DNA of 33,554 nucleotides from Planctomycetota bacterium (GTDB taxonomy: Bacteria; Planctomycetota; PUPC01; JACPCR01): positions 1 to 33,554 of the forward strand of contig JAQBXN010000099.1 of the NCBI GenBank assembly GCA_027625095.1, written 5' to 3'. Shown in pieces: positions 8,917 to 16,768 of the stretch. Under the pieces are notes generated by a model. That model made no database searches. It was not told the origin of the DNA and saw nothing but the letters and a program-made list of their open reading frames with translations. Position 1 is the first letter of the stretch; every line of letters starts with the position of its first letter. A program made the translations under genes and the position numbers.

Positions 8917-9902
8917 GAGGGAAACCGCCCAAAGACTTCCCGTGCGAAATTCTCGGCCATCACAAACTGGCCTTCCGCATCCGGATGCAGCTCGTCCGGC
9001 AAATATTTCAGTTCGGCGGGGCCGAAGACTTTGAGTCCGTCCACATAGTAGAGATTGCGGTCACCGTACTTAAGACAGCTCGCAGCGATTCCTTCATGAA
9101 TCTCACGCATATCCTGCAGGCTGAGGCCGCTGCCACCTTTCTCGGATTCACGGGGAGGCGAATAGATGGGTGAAATCAGCGCCATCGGCGTCTCCGGATG
9201 CTTCTCTCGAATGATCTGAATGAGCCCGATAACATTCGAGCCGAAGGTACGGGCAGAGAGGGCGCCGCCGACACTGTTGATGCCAAGCTTGAGCGTGATG
9301 AAATCGGCGGGCATATCACGAATGATCCGGCCCATCATAGGTTCTGACTGACAGTTACCACCGAAGCCGAATGTCGTGAGGTGGAGATTCAACTTTTGCG
9401 CAACAAGCGTGGGCCAGATTTGCGATGGCCTTTGTGCCGAGCCCGCGTGCGTGATAGAGCTGCCATACGTAATCCATCGTTTCTGAGTAACCAGTGTCTT
9501 CTTTATCGCCGCGCCATCGTCCACCTCCACATTCCGGAGATTGAAGGGCTGGCCCTGATCCAGGAAGATCTCTATCCGCTTCCATTCACCACTAAGAGCA
9601 TTGAAGGCAGCGTTCGTCGTTCCGGGCTCGAGAGACAACTCCTCCGTAAGCTGGCCATCGACAAACAGATCGAGCCGCAGCTTCTCAGGCACTTCAGCAA
9701 GGCCAAGCGAGATCTGTTTGGAATCAGTGCTGAAACAGAGCCGAACTCCCGAGCAGACGCGAGCAACCCGGTCCCGGAGAAAGGGGTAAAAATCGATGTG
9801 TGAGTGATCCACCCTCCAGGGCGCAACAAAATCGTTTTCCACCTGAACCGATGCCGCGCCTTCAAAAGAGAAAACATTGTCTGCGTAAGTGTAGGTAGCC
9901 AT
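8913..9902 (-). CDS. SGNH/GDSL-type hydrolase (esterase family) with N-terminal jelly roll
   Basis: A 329-residue protein. Residues 1-135 are beta-rich and resemble the N-terminal domain of carbohydrate-esterase-type SGNH proteins. The catalytic domain follows: block I YGSSITH with nucleophile Ser149, block II FGFGGN with Gly181, block III LKLGINSVGG with Asn209, and block V PDELHPDAEG with the Asp303/His306 pair. All four SGNH positions are intact, so it should be an active esterase or deacetylase, plausibly on acylated carbohydrate; the substrate is inferred only. No signal peptide is apparent. First gene of a two-gene operon with the Memo-like protein. The upstream mRNA contains two copies of a CATTACT heptamer immediately before the ATG and no Shine-Dalgarno sequence. 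Confidence 0.88.
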   Translation of the reverse strand: MATYTYADNVFSFEGAASVQVENDFVAPWRVDHSHIDFYPFLRDRVARVCSGVRLCFSTDSKQISLGLAEVPEKLRLDLFVDGQLTEELSLEPGTTNAAFNALSGEWKRIEIFLDQGQPFNLRNVEVDDGAAIKKTLVTQKRWITYGSSITHAGSAQRPSQIWPTLVAQKLNLHLTTFGFGGNCQSEPMMGRIIRDMPADFITLKLGINSVGGALSARTFGSNVIGLIQIIREKHPETPMALISPIYSPPRESEKGGSGLSLQDMREIHEGIAASCLKYGDRNLYYVDGLKVFGPAELKYLPDELHPDAEGQFVMAENFAREVFGRFPS

Positions 9903-9929
9903 GGTTGAGTAATGAGTAATGGGTAACGG
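9903..9929. repeat. Heptamer repeat TAATGAG in the divergent promoter region
   Basis: GAGTAATGAGTAATGGGTAAC starts three bases upstream of the minus-strand ATG at 9902. A related GGTAATGAGTAAG occurs at 70-82. The remainder of the 209-base divergent spacer (to 10111) shows no other clear element and no convincing -35/-10 pair. Confidence 0.55.
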
Positions 9930-10111
9930 GACTCGCCAAGTTTCTGTCCAATAAGATGGCGGCTCAGCCCCAATGTTTCAAACGTTCGAAAATCGCCGCC
10001 CCCAAGCCTCTCGCCTCCGTCGCCGAAGTTGCGACCCTGCCACCCTTTCGGTAATTTACTAACTCATCCCCCAGGCCTCTGCACAATTAGCTTCTCGCCG
10101 AATAATTCACT

Positions 10112-11215
10112 ATGGCAAAACGAGTTCACAAGGACTCCTCGGACCAGGAGCCGTCTGAAAATTATCTCTTGCAAGGCGGCAAGTATGGGGCCGTGTTCGT
10201 GGCTGTCTCCTACCTGCAGGCAGTGCCCGCATGGATAGGCTCGTTGCTGATCCATGGCGGATTGGTAGGCACTCTTGCAGCTATTACCTATAAAATCGAA
10301 CAGCGACCCGAGGTCGAAACCGTCGTCGAGGTGGTCATGGCCGAACCCGATGACAAAGGGAAGCTCGAATACCGCACCCGCGAACAGCTCAAGGTAGACC
10401 AGAATTCCGGTGCGAAGTCATCGCTCAGTGAGGCTATCAAGCAAGCCACCACCGAATCCCTCCAGACCGAACCCGAATCTACGGACGTTGAAATGGATCT
10501 TATCAACGTCAACGTCACTTCCGGTACTACATCCAGCTCGTTTGGCAGCCTGAGTTTTGGATCGTATTCCGGCCCGAGCGGCACCTACGGCGAAGAAATC
10601 GCAAAGCTCAAAAAGGTCGGCCTCAACGTCGTGTTTGTGTTCGACAGCACCGGGAGCATGAACCGGGTGATCGAAAACGTACAGCAGGAAATTGATCACC
10701 TGATGGGCGTCTTGTTCGACCTCGTTCCCAAGGCCCGTATTGGCCTGGTGACCTATCGTGACAGGGGAGAGGCATACGTCACCAAAAGCGTCCCACTTAC
10801 CCGAGATCGTGCACGCATCCGGGAGTGGCTTTTCAATGTGAAAGCGGACGGCGGCGGCGACCTGCCGGAAGCAGTCGACAAGGGTCTCGACGATGCAATA
10901 AACATGCGCTGGCAGACGAGAGCCAAGAAGATCATTCTGCTTTTCGGCGATGCAGAGCCGCATCCATCATCCGAGACTTACATTGCAAACCGGTGCAAGT
11001 ATTTCAACACCCGAAAAAAGGGCATCATCAGCACCATCGTGACCGAACTGGGTAGCCCGGCGACCGGCCCCTTCGAGGCCATTGCTGCGGCAGGCGGCGG
11101 CGAATCGTTACCCATCACGAGTAGCAAAGAGATCACAAAAAAGCTGCTCGTCCTCGCCTTTGGCTCCAAGTGGGAAAGACAGTTGTCTGATGAGTTCAAG
11201 GCAAAGCTGAAATAA
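10112..11215 (+). CDS. von Willebrand factor A protein with a TonB-like N-terminal membrane anchor
   Basis: A 367-residue inner-membrane protein. Residues 1-38 should be cytoplasmic, and a hydrophobic helix runs about 40-60. Its sequence WIGSLLIHGGLVGTLAA contains Ser44 and His48 in the S-x-x-x-H spacing found in the TonB helix that contacts ExbB (SVCIHGAVVAGL in E. coli TonB). The following VETVVEVVMAEPDD also resembles the segment after the TonB helix. A Glu/Ser/Thr-rich spacer (80-170) leads to a vWA domain (172-350) with MIDAS residues DSTGS at 178-182, GGGDLPEA at 247-254 and FGDAEPHP at 279-286. No TonB C-terminal domain is present. It opens a cluster with the LSm/TPR protein (2-base gap), ExbB and two ExbD. 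The vWA and helix are seen directly; coupling to ExbB is inferred. Confidence 0.9.
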   Translation: MAKRVHKDSSDQEPSENYLLQGGKYGAVFVAVSYLQAVPAWIGSLLIHGGLVGTLAAITYKIEQRPEVETVVEVVMAEPDDKGKLEYRTREQLKVDQNSGAKSSLSEAIKQATTESLQTEPESTDVEMDLINVNVTSGTTSSSFGSLSFGSYSGPSGTYGEEIAKLKKVGLNVVFVFDSTGSMNRVIENVQQEIDHLMGVLFDLVPKARIGLVTYRDRGEAYVTKSVPLTRDRARIREWLFNVKADGGGDLPEAVDKGLDDAINMRWQTRAKKIILLFGDAEPHPSSETYIANRCKYFNTRKKGIISTIVTELGSPATGPFEAIAAAGGGESLPITSSKEITKKLLVLAFGSKWERQLSDEFKAKLK

Positions 11216-11217
11216 CA

Positions 11218-12195
11218 ATGTTTAGACTTCTCCTTCCTTCACTCGCGCTGCTCACGGTCAGTGCACAGGCTGACCAGATCGTCCTGAAAAACGGCCAGCG
11301 GATAAAAGGAACGATTACTCGAGCAGACGACAACGCGGTTTCCATCAAGGCCGGCCCCGGCGAACTGACCTATCCCCGCTCCGCGGTGGAGTCGATGGAC
11401 ATGAATGAGCCCACCGCATTCAAGAGCGCCAGAGAAGCATTCAATCGCGGTGACTTCGCCCGCACGCTGGAACTGTTCGATGAGAGCATGAAATTCACCA
11501 AACATCCGGTTCTTATGATTCATGCGAAGGAGGCAATGTCTGTGGCTTTCCTGAAAAGCGGACAGGCCGGCAATGCGCTCAAAGAGTGGGCCACGCTGGT
11601 GGAAAGTAATCCCGCTTACGCCACCGGGACTTTCGCCGATTTTCTGATGAATGCTGAAACCTGGGATTCATCCTTCGCCGCTGCCCTCGAAAGTACAGGG
11701 GCAACGAAGGCCGAGATGAAAGCAGCCATCACAGCCCTGAACGCCATGGCCTCGGTCAAAGGAAAAAACTGGGCTGAAGCTGAAAAAGCTGTCAGCGCTC
11801 TTCGGGCCGACACCACTGCACTCGGCAAAGATGCAGCGGAGTACATTCAGGCAAAGCTTTTCATCGGCCAGGGAAAATCGAAACAATTGATAGATGACTT
11901 TTACGAGAGGGCCGAGAGCCTCACCAGCATCGGCCGGGCCTACGGTTTTTACGGCGTCGGCCTTGCGCACCTCGGGGAACAGCGGCGTGAAAAGGCCATG
12001 CTCGCCTTCCTTCGTGTGGGTTTATTGCAACCCGGGCTTGCCGCTCTGGCGGGCGACGCGCTTTACGAGGGCGCGGTGATCCTGGAAACTGACAATCCCG
12101 AGGCAGCCGCCAATTTCTATAAACAAATCGTTCGAAACCATCTCAGTTGCAGCCACTGGGAGGACGCAAAGAAGCGTCTGGCTAAGCTGCAGTAA
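11218..12195 (+). CDS. Secreted LSm-like/TPR protein of the ExbBD cluster
   Basis: A 325-residue protein with a signal peptide (about residues 1-18, cleavage near SAQA|DQ). Residues 19-62 (IVLKNGQRIKGTITRADD and onward) form a small beta-rich domain resembling LSm/SH3 folds. A comparable stretch occurs in the periplasmic part of the kinase at 216-3371. Residues 65-325 are Ala-rich helical repeats of TPR character (AREAFNRGDFARTLELFDES, ANFYKQIVRNH). It starts two bases after the vWA stop, so co-translation is likely, and ExbB follows after 11 bases. A periplasmic scaffold or assembly factor for the motor is the most economical reading. I do not recognise a named family. Confidence 0.8.
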   Translation: MFRLLLPSLALLTVSAQADQIVLKNGQRIKGTITRADDNAVSIKAGPGELTYPRSAVESMDMNEPTAFKSAREAFNRGDFARTLELFDESMKFTKHPVLMIHAKEAMSVAFLKSGQAGNALKEWATLVESNPAYATGTFADFLMNAETWDSSFAAALESTGATKAEMKAAITALNAMASVKGKNWAEAEKAVSALRADTTALGKDAAEYIQAKLFIGQGKSKQLIDDFYERAESLTSIGRAYGFYGVGLAHLGEQRREKAMLAFLRVGLLQPGLAALAGDALYEGAVILETDNPEAAANFYKQIVRNHLSCSHWEDAKKRLAKLQ

Positions 12196-12206
12196 GAGTA
12201 GTCACC

Positions 12207-12962
12207 ATGGAGAAGTTGATGACCACGCCTAATCCAAAATCGTTCAGACTCTGTCTTTTCTTCGGGGGTTTCATCGCCCTGCTCCTGATTTTTAAGCAGC
12301 CTCTCATTGCCGAGGCCACCAGCGAGCCGGAGGCTCCGACCATCAGTATTCTGGATTTCGTTCAGAAAGGGCGGGCCATTGGATACGTCCTCATCCTCAT
12401 GAGCTTTGTCAGCGTTGGCTTCGCAATCGAGCATGCACTTACCATCAGCCGCTCCAATCTCATTCCGAGGAGCTTCCTGGAAGACGTCAACCAGCTCCTT
12501 GACGGGAAACAGTACGACGAGGCCACCAAGCGGTGTGAAGAGAATCGATCCTTTGCCGCCGGCATTATCGCCGCGGGCCTGTCTGAACGCGGCACGGGAG
12601 TCATGGGCTACATAGATATGCAGACAGCAATGCAGGAGGCCGGCGAAGCCCAGGCCAGCAAGTTCTATCGCAAAATCGAAGTGCTCAGCGTCGTTTCAAG
12701 GGTAGCACCCATGCTTGGACTACTCGGAACGGTCACCGGAATGATTCGAGCCTTCGAGACCATCGCAAGGGCCGAGTCAGCCCCCAATCCGGCCGACCTT
12801 GCCGTCGGTATTTCGGAAGCACTGGTGACCACCTGTATGGGCCTCATCGTCGCCATCCCCACCTTTTGTATTGTCTCCTTCTTCCGCAACAAGCTCGACG
12901 GTCTCGTCGGTGAAGCGGAGGCCACTGTCGAACACATGATGAGCCGATTCAAAAAGGTATAG
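12207..12962 (+). CDS. MotA/TolQ/ExbB proton channel family protein
   Basis: A 251-residue inner-membrane protein. An N-terminal hydrophobic segment (about 16-37) is followed by the three family helices at about 56-77, 160-182 and 205-227. The family core is clear: VVSRVAPMLGLLGTVTGMI before and within helix 2, then ISEALVTTCMGLIVAIPTF in helix 3. ExbB/TolQ proteins form the pentameric stator that, with ExbD/TolR, uses the proton motive force to move a periplasm-spanning partner. The extra N-terminal helix is common in PVC and delta-type homologues. An in-frame ATG at 12219 is an alternative start. The stop lies one base before the first ExbD gene. Confidence 0.95.
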   Translation: MEKLMTTPNPKSFRLCLFFGGFIALLLIFKQPLIAEATSEPEAPTISILDFVQKGRAIGYVLILMSFVSVGFAIEHALTISRSNLIPRSFLEDVNQLLDGKQYDEATKRCEENRSFAAGIIAAGLSERGTGVMGYIDMQTAMQEAGEAQASKFYRKIEVLSVVSRVAPMLGLLGTVTGMIRAFETIARAESAPNPADLAVGISEALVTTCMGLIVAIPTFCIVSFFRNKLDGLVGEAEATVEHMMSRFKKV

Positions 12963-12963
12963 G

Positions 12964-13395
12964 ATGAAGCGCAGCCGCAAAAGAGTAGTCACGGACAGTT
13001 CACCGGATATGACGCCGTTTATCGACTGCGTCTTTCTGCTTATTGTCTTCTTCATGACCGTTTCCCGGTTTTCGACCCAGGAATACGAAACACTCAAGCT
13101 GCCAGACGCGAAGTCAGGTCAGGAGAAACTGCCTAAGACGAAAAAGAAGCTTGTTATCAATCTCAACATAGACGGCAATACGGTCATCGGCGGCCAACAT
13201 CTCAACCCGCTTCAACTCGAAAGCCAACTGGTCATGGAATCCCGGCTCAATGACGGTCCTGAAAATGTCATCATCATCGTCAGAGCCGACAGACAAGCCA
13301 GATTCGAGCATATCCAGGAACTCATGACTACATGCGCCAAGGCCGGCGTCTGGCAACTGTCGTTCGCAGTCGTCAGTGATCCTGTGCCTGATTAA
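12964..13395 (+). CDS. ExbD/TolR family protein, first copy
   Basis: A 143-residue bitopic protein. A short basic N-terminus (MKRSRKR) is followed by the membrane helix at about 17-34, DMTPFIDCVFLLIVFFM, with the conserved proton-carrying Asp21 (Asp25 of E. coli ExbD). The periplasmic domain has the typical beta-alpha fold ending in a helix-strand (HIQELMTTCAKAGVWQLSFA). It starts one base after the ExbB stop, so expression is tightly coupled. It is divergent in sequence from the second copy outside the helix, which suggests a heteromeric ExbD pair rather than a recent duplication. Confidence 0.94.
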   Translation: MKRSRKRVVTDSSPDMTPFIDCVFLLIVFFMTVSRFSTQEYETLKLPDAKSGQEKLPKTKKKLVINLNIDGNTVIGGQHLNPLQLESQLVMESRLNDGPENVIIIVRADRQARFEHIQELMTTCAKAGVWQLSFAVVSDPVPD

Positions 13396-13579
13396 CACCA
13401 TCACCAAGTCGAAATGCTAAAGATTCAATATTCAAGATTCAGCTACCTCTGACCGCACTTTATAGGTTACTTGCGAACTTACTGACTCTTTTATTCTCAC
13501 CGAACGAATTCAAAAGCATTGCCTCTGCTCTGAATCCTGAATCCTGAACCGATACTCATACCCGTTACTACCCCCACCC
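13396..13579. repeat. Spacer with TGAATCC-type heptamers between the two ExbD genes
   Basis: This 184-base spacer breaks an otherwise tight operon. GATTCAATATTCAAGATTCAG is at 13423-13443, and CTGAATCCTGAATCCTGAAC (three heptamers) is at about 13530-13549. The bases just before the second ExbD ATG are C-rich (CTACCCCCACCC) with no Shine-Dalgarno sequence. No terminator hairpin is evident, so read-through is plausible. Confidence 0.6.
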
Positions 13580-14026
13580 ATGCGCCTTAGACGCCCACCA
13601 AGAGTCGAAGAAGATGAAATTGAAATGTCGTCCATGATCGACATCGTCTTCCAGCTCTTAATTTTTTTCATGGTCGGCTCCAATTTTTCAGTGCCTGAGA
13701 AAAAGATGGTCACTGATCTTCCCCGTACGGGCCAGCCACCACCAAACCAGAAAAAGATCGAGCTCATCAAGATTTATCTGAAGTTCGCCGAAGGACGCTC
13801 AGGGATCCAAATCACCTGCAATGAAGAGCCCCTCGGCGAAGACTGGGGCGCCCTGTTCGGCATGATGAAACAACTTGCAGAAATTGATCCGGAAGTGCCG
13901 GTAGTCATCGATGCCGAAAAGTCCATGCCCTTTGGCTATGTGGTCAAGGCCATGGATACCAGCAAGCAGGCAAATCTTACACAGATTGCCTTTTCAGCCG
14001 GAAAGGCAGAAAAGTTGAACGAGTGA
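13580..14026 (+). CDS. ExbD/TolR family protein, second copy
   Basis: A 148-residue bitopic protein with membrane helix at about 17-34, EMSSMIDIVFQLLIFFM, and the conserved Asp21. The periplasmic domain ends with the family pattern (VVIDAEKSMPFGYVVKAMD, then QIAFSA). Together with the first copy it gives a one-ExbB, two-ExbD gene ratio. Having two distinct ExbD proteins is seen in the AglRQS gliding motor and in several PVC clusters. A 184-base repeat-containing spacer precedes it. Confidence 0.94.
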   Translation: MRLRRPPRVEEDEIEMSSMIDIVFQLLIFFMVGSNFSVPEKKMVTDLPRTGQPPPNQKKIELIKIYLKFAEGRSGIQITCNEEPLGEDWGALFGMMKQLAEIDPEVPVVIDAEKSMPFGYVVKAMDTSKQANLTQIAFSAGKAEKLNE

Positions 14027-14036
14027 CTTCCTTTTC

Positions 14037-14175
14037 GTGGAGTAGGCTTCCAGCGTGTTCGGGGCGTAATCTCCCCGTCCGCAATGGGTCAGAAAAGCTG
14101 CCAGGGAGTGTCAGCACTACGTAGAACAGGCTTCAGCCTGTTCATAAGATTCAATGGTGCGGGCTGGAGCGCACC
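14037..14175. repeat. REP-like palindromic elements (AGGCTTC-AGCCTGTTC type)
   Basis: The 171-base gap between the second ExbD and the TPR gene is filled with palindromes. GAACAGGCT (14124-14132) and AGCCTGTTC (14135-14143) form a perfect 9-bp inverted repeat. A degenerate copy, AGTAGGCTTCCAGCGTGTTC, is at 14041-14060. GGTGCG (14156-14161) and CGCACC (14170-14175) form a third stem. Such elements resemble dispersed REP-like repeats I associate with verrucomicrobial and planctomycetal genomes. In mRNA they could act as a stability block or partial terminator inside the cluster. Confidence 0.7.
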
Positions 14176-14197
14176 ACGTACATGATTATCACCGGTA

Positions 14198-16696
14198 ATG
14201 AAACGCATCCTTCTTCTAATCTTCATTTCGGCGATCTCTGCGGAAACGCTCACACAGGAAGATGAACGCTTCATCCATCTCCTGACCGAGCAAGGGCTGC
14301 ACAAACTCGCCTACGATTTCACCAAGGATCGCCTCTCACAGGGTGGGCTTGAGGACGATATCGAAACGCTCCTCCAACTCCGCCTCGGCAACCTCGCGCT
14401 TACGCTGGCATCTCAGGCCATCGACATTGATGAAAGAGATGGCTACACCCGGGAATCCGAGCGGATGATTAGCGTAGTAGTGCCGAAGGCTGGCAGGATT
14501 ACCAAGCTGCCAAAATCCGCCATCGAGTTCATCCGCTTGCTCGTCAATCGCGGCAACATGGCACTCATCGAGTGGCGGAACTCAAAGCGCGAGCCCGACA
14601 GAAAAACTGCCGAAAGACTCTGCGCTCTCGCGGTCGCACATGTCGACACCATGCTCGATACATTGACCGAGAAAATTGCGGACATGGAAGCGACAATTGA
14701 CGAGCTTCAACTCGAAGGCAATGCAGACTACAAACTACTCGATGCGTGGGTCGCCGAAGGCAACTACCGGAAGGCGTGGGGGTCTTTCTACCTGGCGCAA
14801 ACCCTCAAGCATGACAACCCCGAGCGCCCGCCCTTGCTCGACCAGGCCGAAGAGTTCTTCGATGAGTTCACCGGCGAATACGTGAACAAGATCATCGTGG
14901 TGAACTGCTTCCTCGGCAAAGCCCAGGTCATGTATGAAAAGGGCGAAATAGGCAAAGCCATCGAGAGCCTCGCCCCCATAAAACGCGGCACGGCGCCGAA
15001 AGCTCTGGTGGATCAGGCCAATATCCTTCGTATCAACTGGATGCAGGAACAAAAACGCTACTTAGGCGCCATCGAGATGATCGACGAAATTCTCGAGCCC
15101 TACACTTCAGACAAAATGCTGGGCGATGCCGAAACACTCATCCTGCTCAAAGAGGCCGAGTGTTACTTCATGCGTTACGAAGAAGAAAATCGACCCGCCG
15201 ACCGGCAGAAGGGAATTCAAATCTCAGAGAGGGTATCAGCGAAGGGCGGCGCCTGGCGCAACCAGGCCCTCTCACTTGTAGCACGTTATCCAGCCGGTGG
15301 ATTGGTCAAGACAGACAAGGGCCCGTTGGAAATCTGGGTCGAAGCCGAAAAGCGTTACGCGGACAAGCATTACCCTAGAGCGGAGATGCTTTACTCCCAA
15401 GTCATCAAAGATAAAGACAAACTGAACGATCCGACTCTTCTGCCGCTGGCCGATTTCCGCCACGCTTCCTGTCTGTACTTGATGAATGATTTCAAGCTCT
15501 CAGCGAAATCATTCGAAAACTTTTTGGACCAGTACCCCAAACATGAGCTTTCGGAAAAGGCTGCCTTCCTTGTGGCCCAGTCTTACTATTTCATCTACCT
15601 GCAAAACCAGGACGAAAATGATGGCGTCAAGGCTCTCAGCGTGCTGAAGAGCTTCTCAACCAGCTACCCTCAATCAAAAGATATTTCCCGAACGAACATG
15701 GCCTACGGCGACACCCTTTCCCTGATGGGCCGGCACGAGGAAGCTCTCGAAATTCTCGGAAAGGCAAAGGACGCCGAAGGTGGCGAGGCAGTCATCCTCC
15801 TCACCCGCCGCCGCCAACTGGACAAGGCGATGCAGGAAGGCGACGCCGAAGCCAAGGCCAAAGCCGGAAAACTCGCTGACGACATGATCAGTTACATGGA
15901 CCGCAACGGGGGACAGGGAACCTGGGTCGCGCAGGTGAAACTGAGCCTTGCCGAGATGTACATGACGCCCGCATTCGACCAGGCAGCTAAAGCGCTCGAC
16001 CTACTCGAAAACTTCGATCAGCATCATGCTGACGAGTCCAACCGCCTCAAGCTCCAGGCCGTTCGAAGCCGGCTCACACTTTACTGCCAGCAGCAACAAT
16101 GGGCCGCGGCCGAAGTCGAGCTGGCGACATTTCTGGACCGCCCATCGGCCTCCGAAGCTAACGGCACCGCACTGCTTCTTGCCGCCCAGAGCATGAACTC
16201 CGCAGGTCGCGCCGCACTTGGACAACGCAATTATAAAGACAGCTCCCGCTACTATCACCGCTCCGCGGCCACCTACGAAGCGCTCATCGAGTGGATGAAT
16301 GCCAGACACCTGGACGACTCGCAAAAACGTGAGGCTCATATCCGAGCCATCCAGATATACCTGTACCTCCAGGAGCCGGACAAAGCAGCCAGCCACCTCC
16401 AGATCATCTACGACCCCGACCGGAAAGAGCACTTCCTCGAACGTAGCATCGCGCTCGTAGACCAGATGCGGAAGAACTACAAAGAAGCGCTCGAACGCTG
16501 GCAGACAATAGAGAAGGGGGTCGACCGCCGAACGGATGACTGGTTCGAAGCCCGCTATTACATCATCACAGACATGGCCGAAACCGGAGAAAAGGAGAAG
16601 GCCATCAAGCTCCTCAAGTTTACAAAAGTGCTCTCACCGGACCTGGGCGGCCCCAAATGGAAGCCAAGATTCTTGAAGTTGGAGGAAGATCTGTAA
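14198..16696 (+). CDS. Large secreted TPR-repeat protein of the ExbBD cluster
   Basis: An 832-residue protein with a signal peptide (MKRILLLIFISAISA, cleavage near residue 15). No lipobox Cys is seen, so it is probably soluble in the periplasm or peripherally bound. The body is almost wholly helical repeats. Clear TPR pairs lie around residues 388-465 (YPRAEMLYSQVIKDKDK; FKLSAKSFENFLDQYPKHEL), with further units throughout (LIEKMKS-like Ala/Leu/Tyr spacing). The layout resembles BamD/YbgF-type and gliding-machinery TPR proteins that bridge envelope complexes. It closes the vWA-ExbB-ExbD-ExbD cluster on the same strand, separated from it by REP-like palindromes. A scaffold role for the motor is inferred; no enzyme motif is visible. 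Confidence 0.85.
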   Translation: MKRILLLIFISAISAETLTQEDERFIHLLTEQGLHKLAYDFTKDRLSQGGLEDDIETLLQLRLGNLALTLASQAIDIDERDGYTRESERMISVVVPKAGRITKLPKSAIEFIRLLVNRGNMALIEWRNSKREPDRKTAERLCALAVAHVDTMLDTLTEKIADMEATIDELQLEGNADYKLLDAWVAEGNYRKAWGSFYLAQTLKHDNPERPPLLDQAEEFFDEFTGEYVNKIIVVNCFLGKAQVMYEKGEIGKAIESLAPIKRGTAPKALVDQANILRINWMQEQKRYLGAIEMIDEILEPYTSDKMLGDAETLILLKEAECYFMRYEEENRPADRQKGIQISERVSAKGGAWRNQALSLVARYPAGGLVKTDKGPLEIWVEAEKRYADKHYPRAEMLYSQVIKDKDKLNDPTLLPLADFRHASCLYLMNDFKLSAKSFENFLDQYPKHELSEKAAFLVAQSYYFIYLQNQDENDGVKALSVLKSFSTSYPQSKDISRTNMAYGDTLSLMGRHEEALEILGKAKDAEGGEAVILLTRRRQLDKAMQEGDAEAKAKAGKLADDMISYMDRNGGQGTWVAQVKLSLAEMYMTPAFDQAAKALDLLENFDQHHADESNRLKLQAVRSRLTLYCQQQQWAAAEVELATFLDRPSASEANGTALLLAAQSMNSAGRAALGQRNYKDSSRYYHRSAATYEALIEWMNARHLDDSQKREAHIRAIQIYLYLQEPDKAASHLQIIYDPDRKEHFLERSIALVDQMRKNYKEALERWQTIEKGVDRRTDDWFEARYYIITDMAETGEKEKAIKLLKFTKVLSPDLGGPKWKPRFLKLEEDL

Positions 16697-16715
16697 CTGA
16701 AGGCGGGTAACTCGC

Positions 16716-16742
16716 TTGACAATGTTAAGCAATGAATATCCT
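16716..16742 (+). promoter_or_regulatory. Candidate promoter for the DUF1552 gene
   Basis: A perfect TTGACA (16716-16721) is followed after 15 bases by TATCCT (16737-16742). The spacer is shorter than the usual 17, which lowers confidence. AGGA at 16757-16760, eight bases before the ATG at 16769, is a fair ribosome binding site. Confidence 0.35.
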
Positions 16743-16768
16743 AAGGTGAACAATCAGGATGAATTAAT

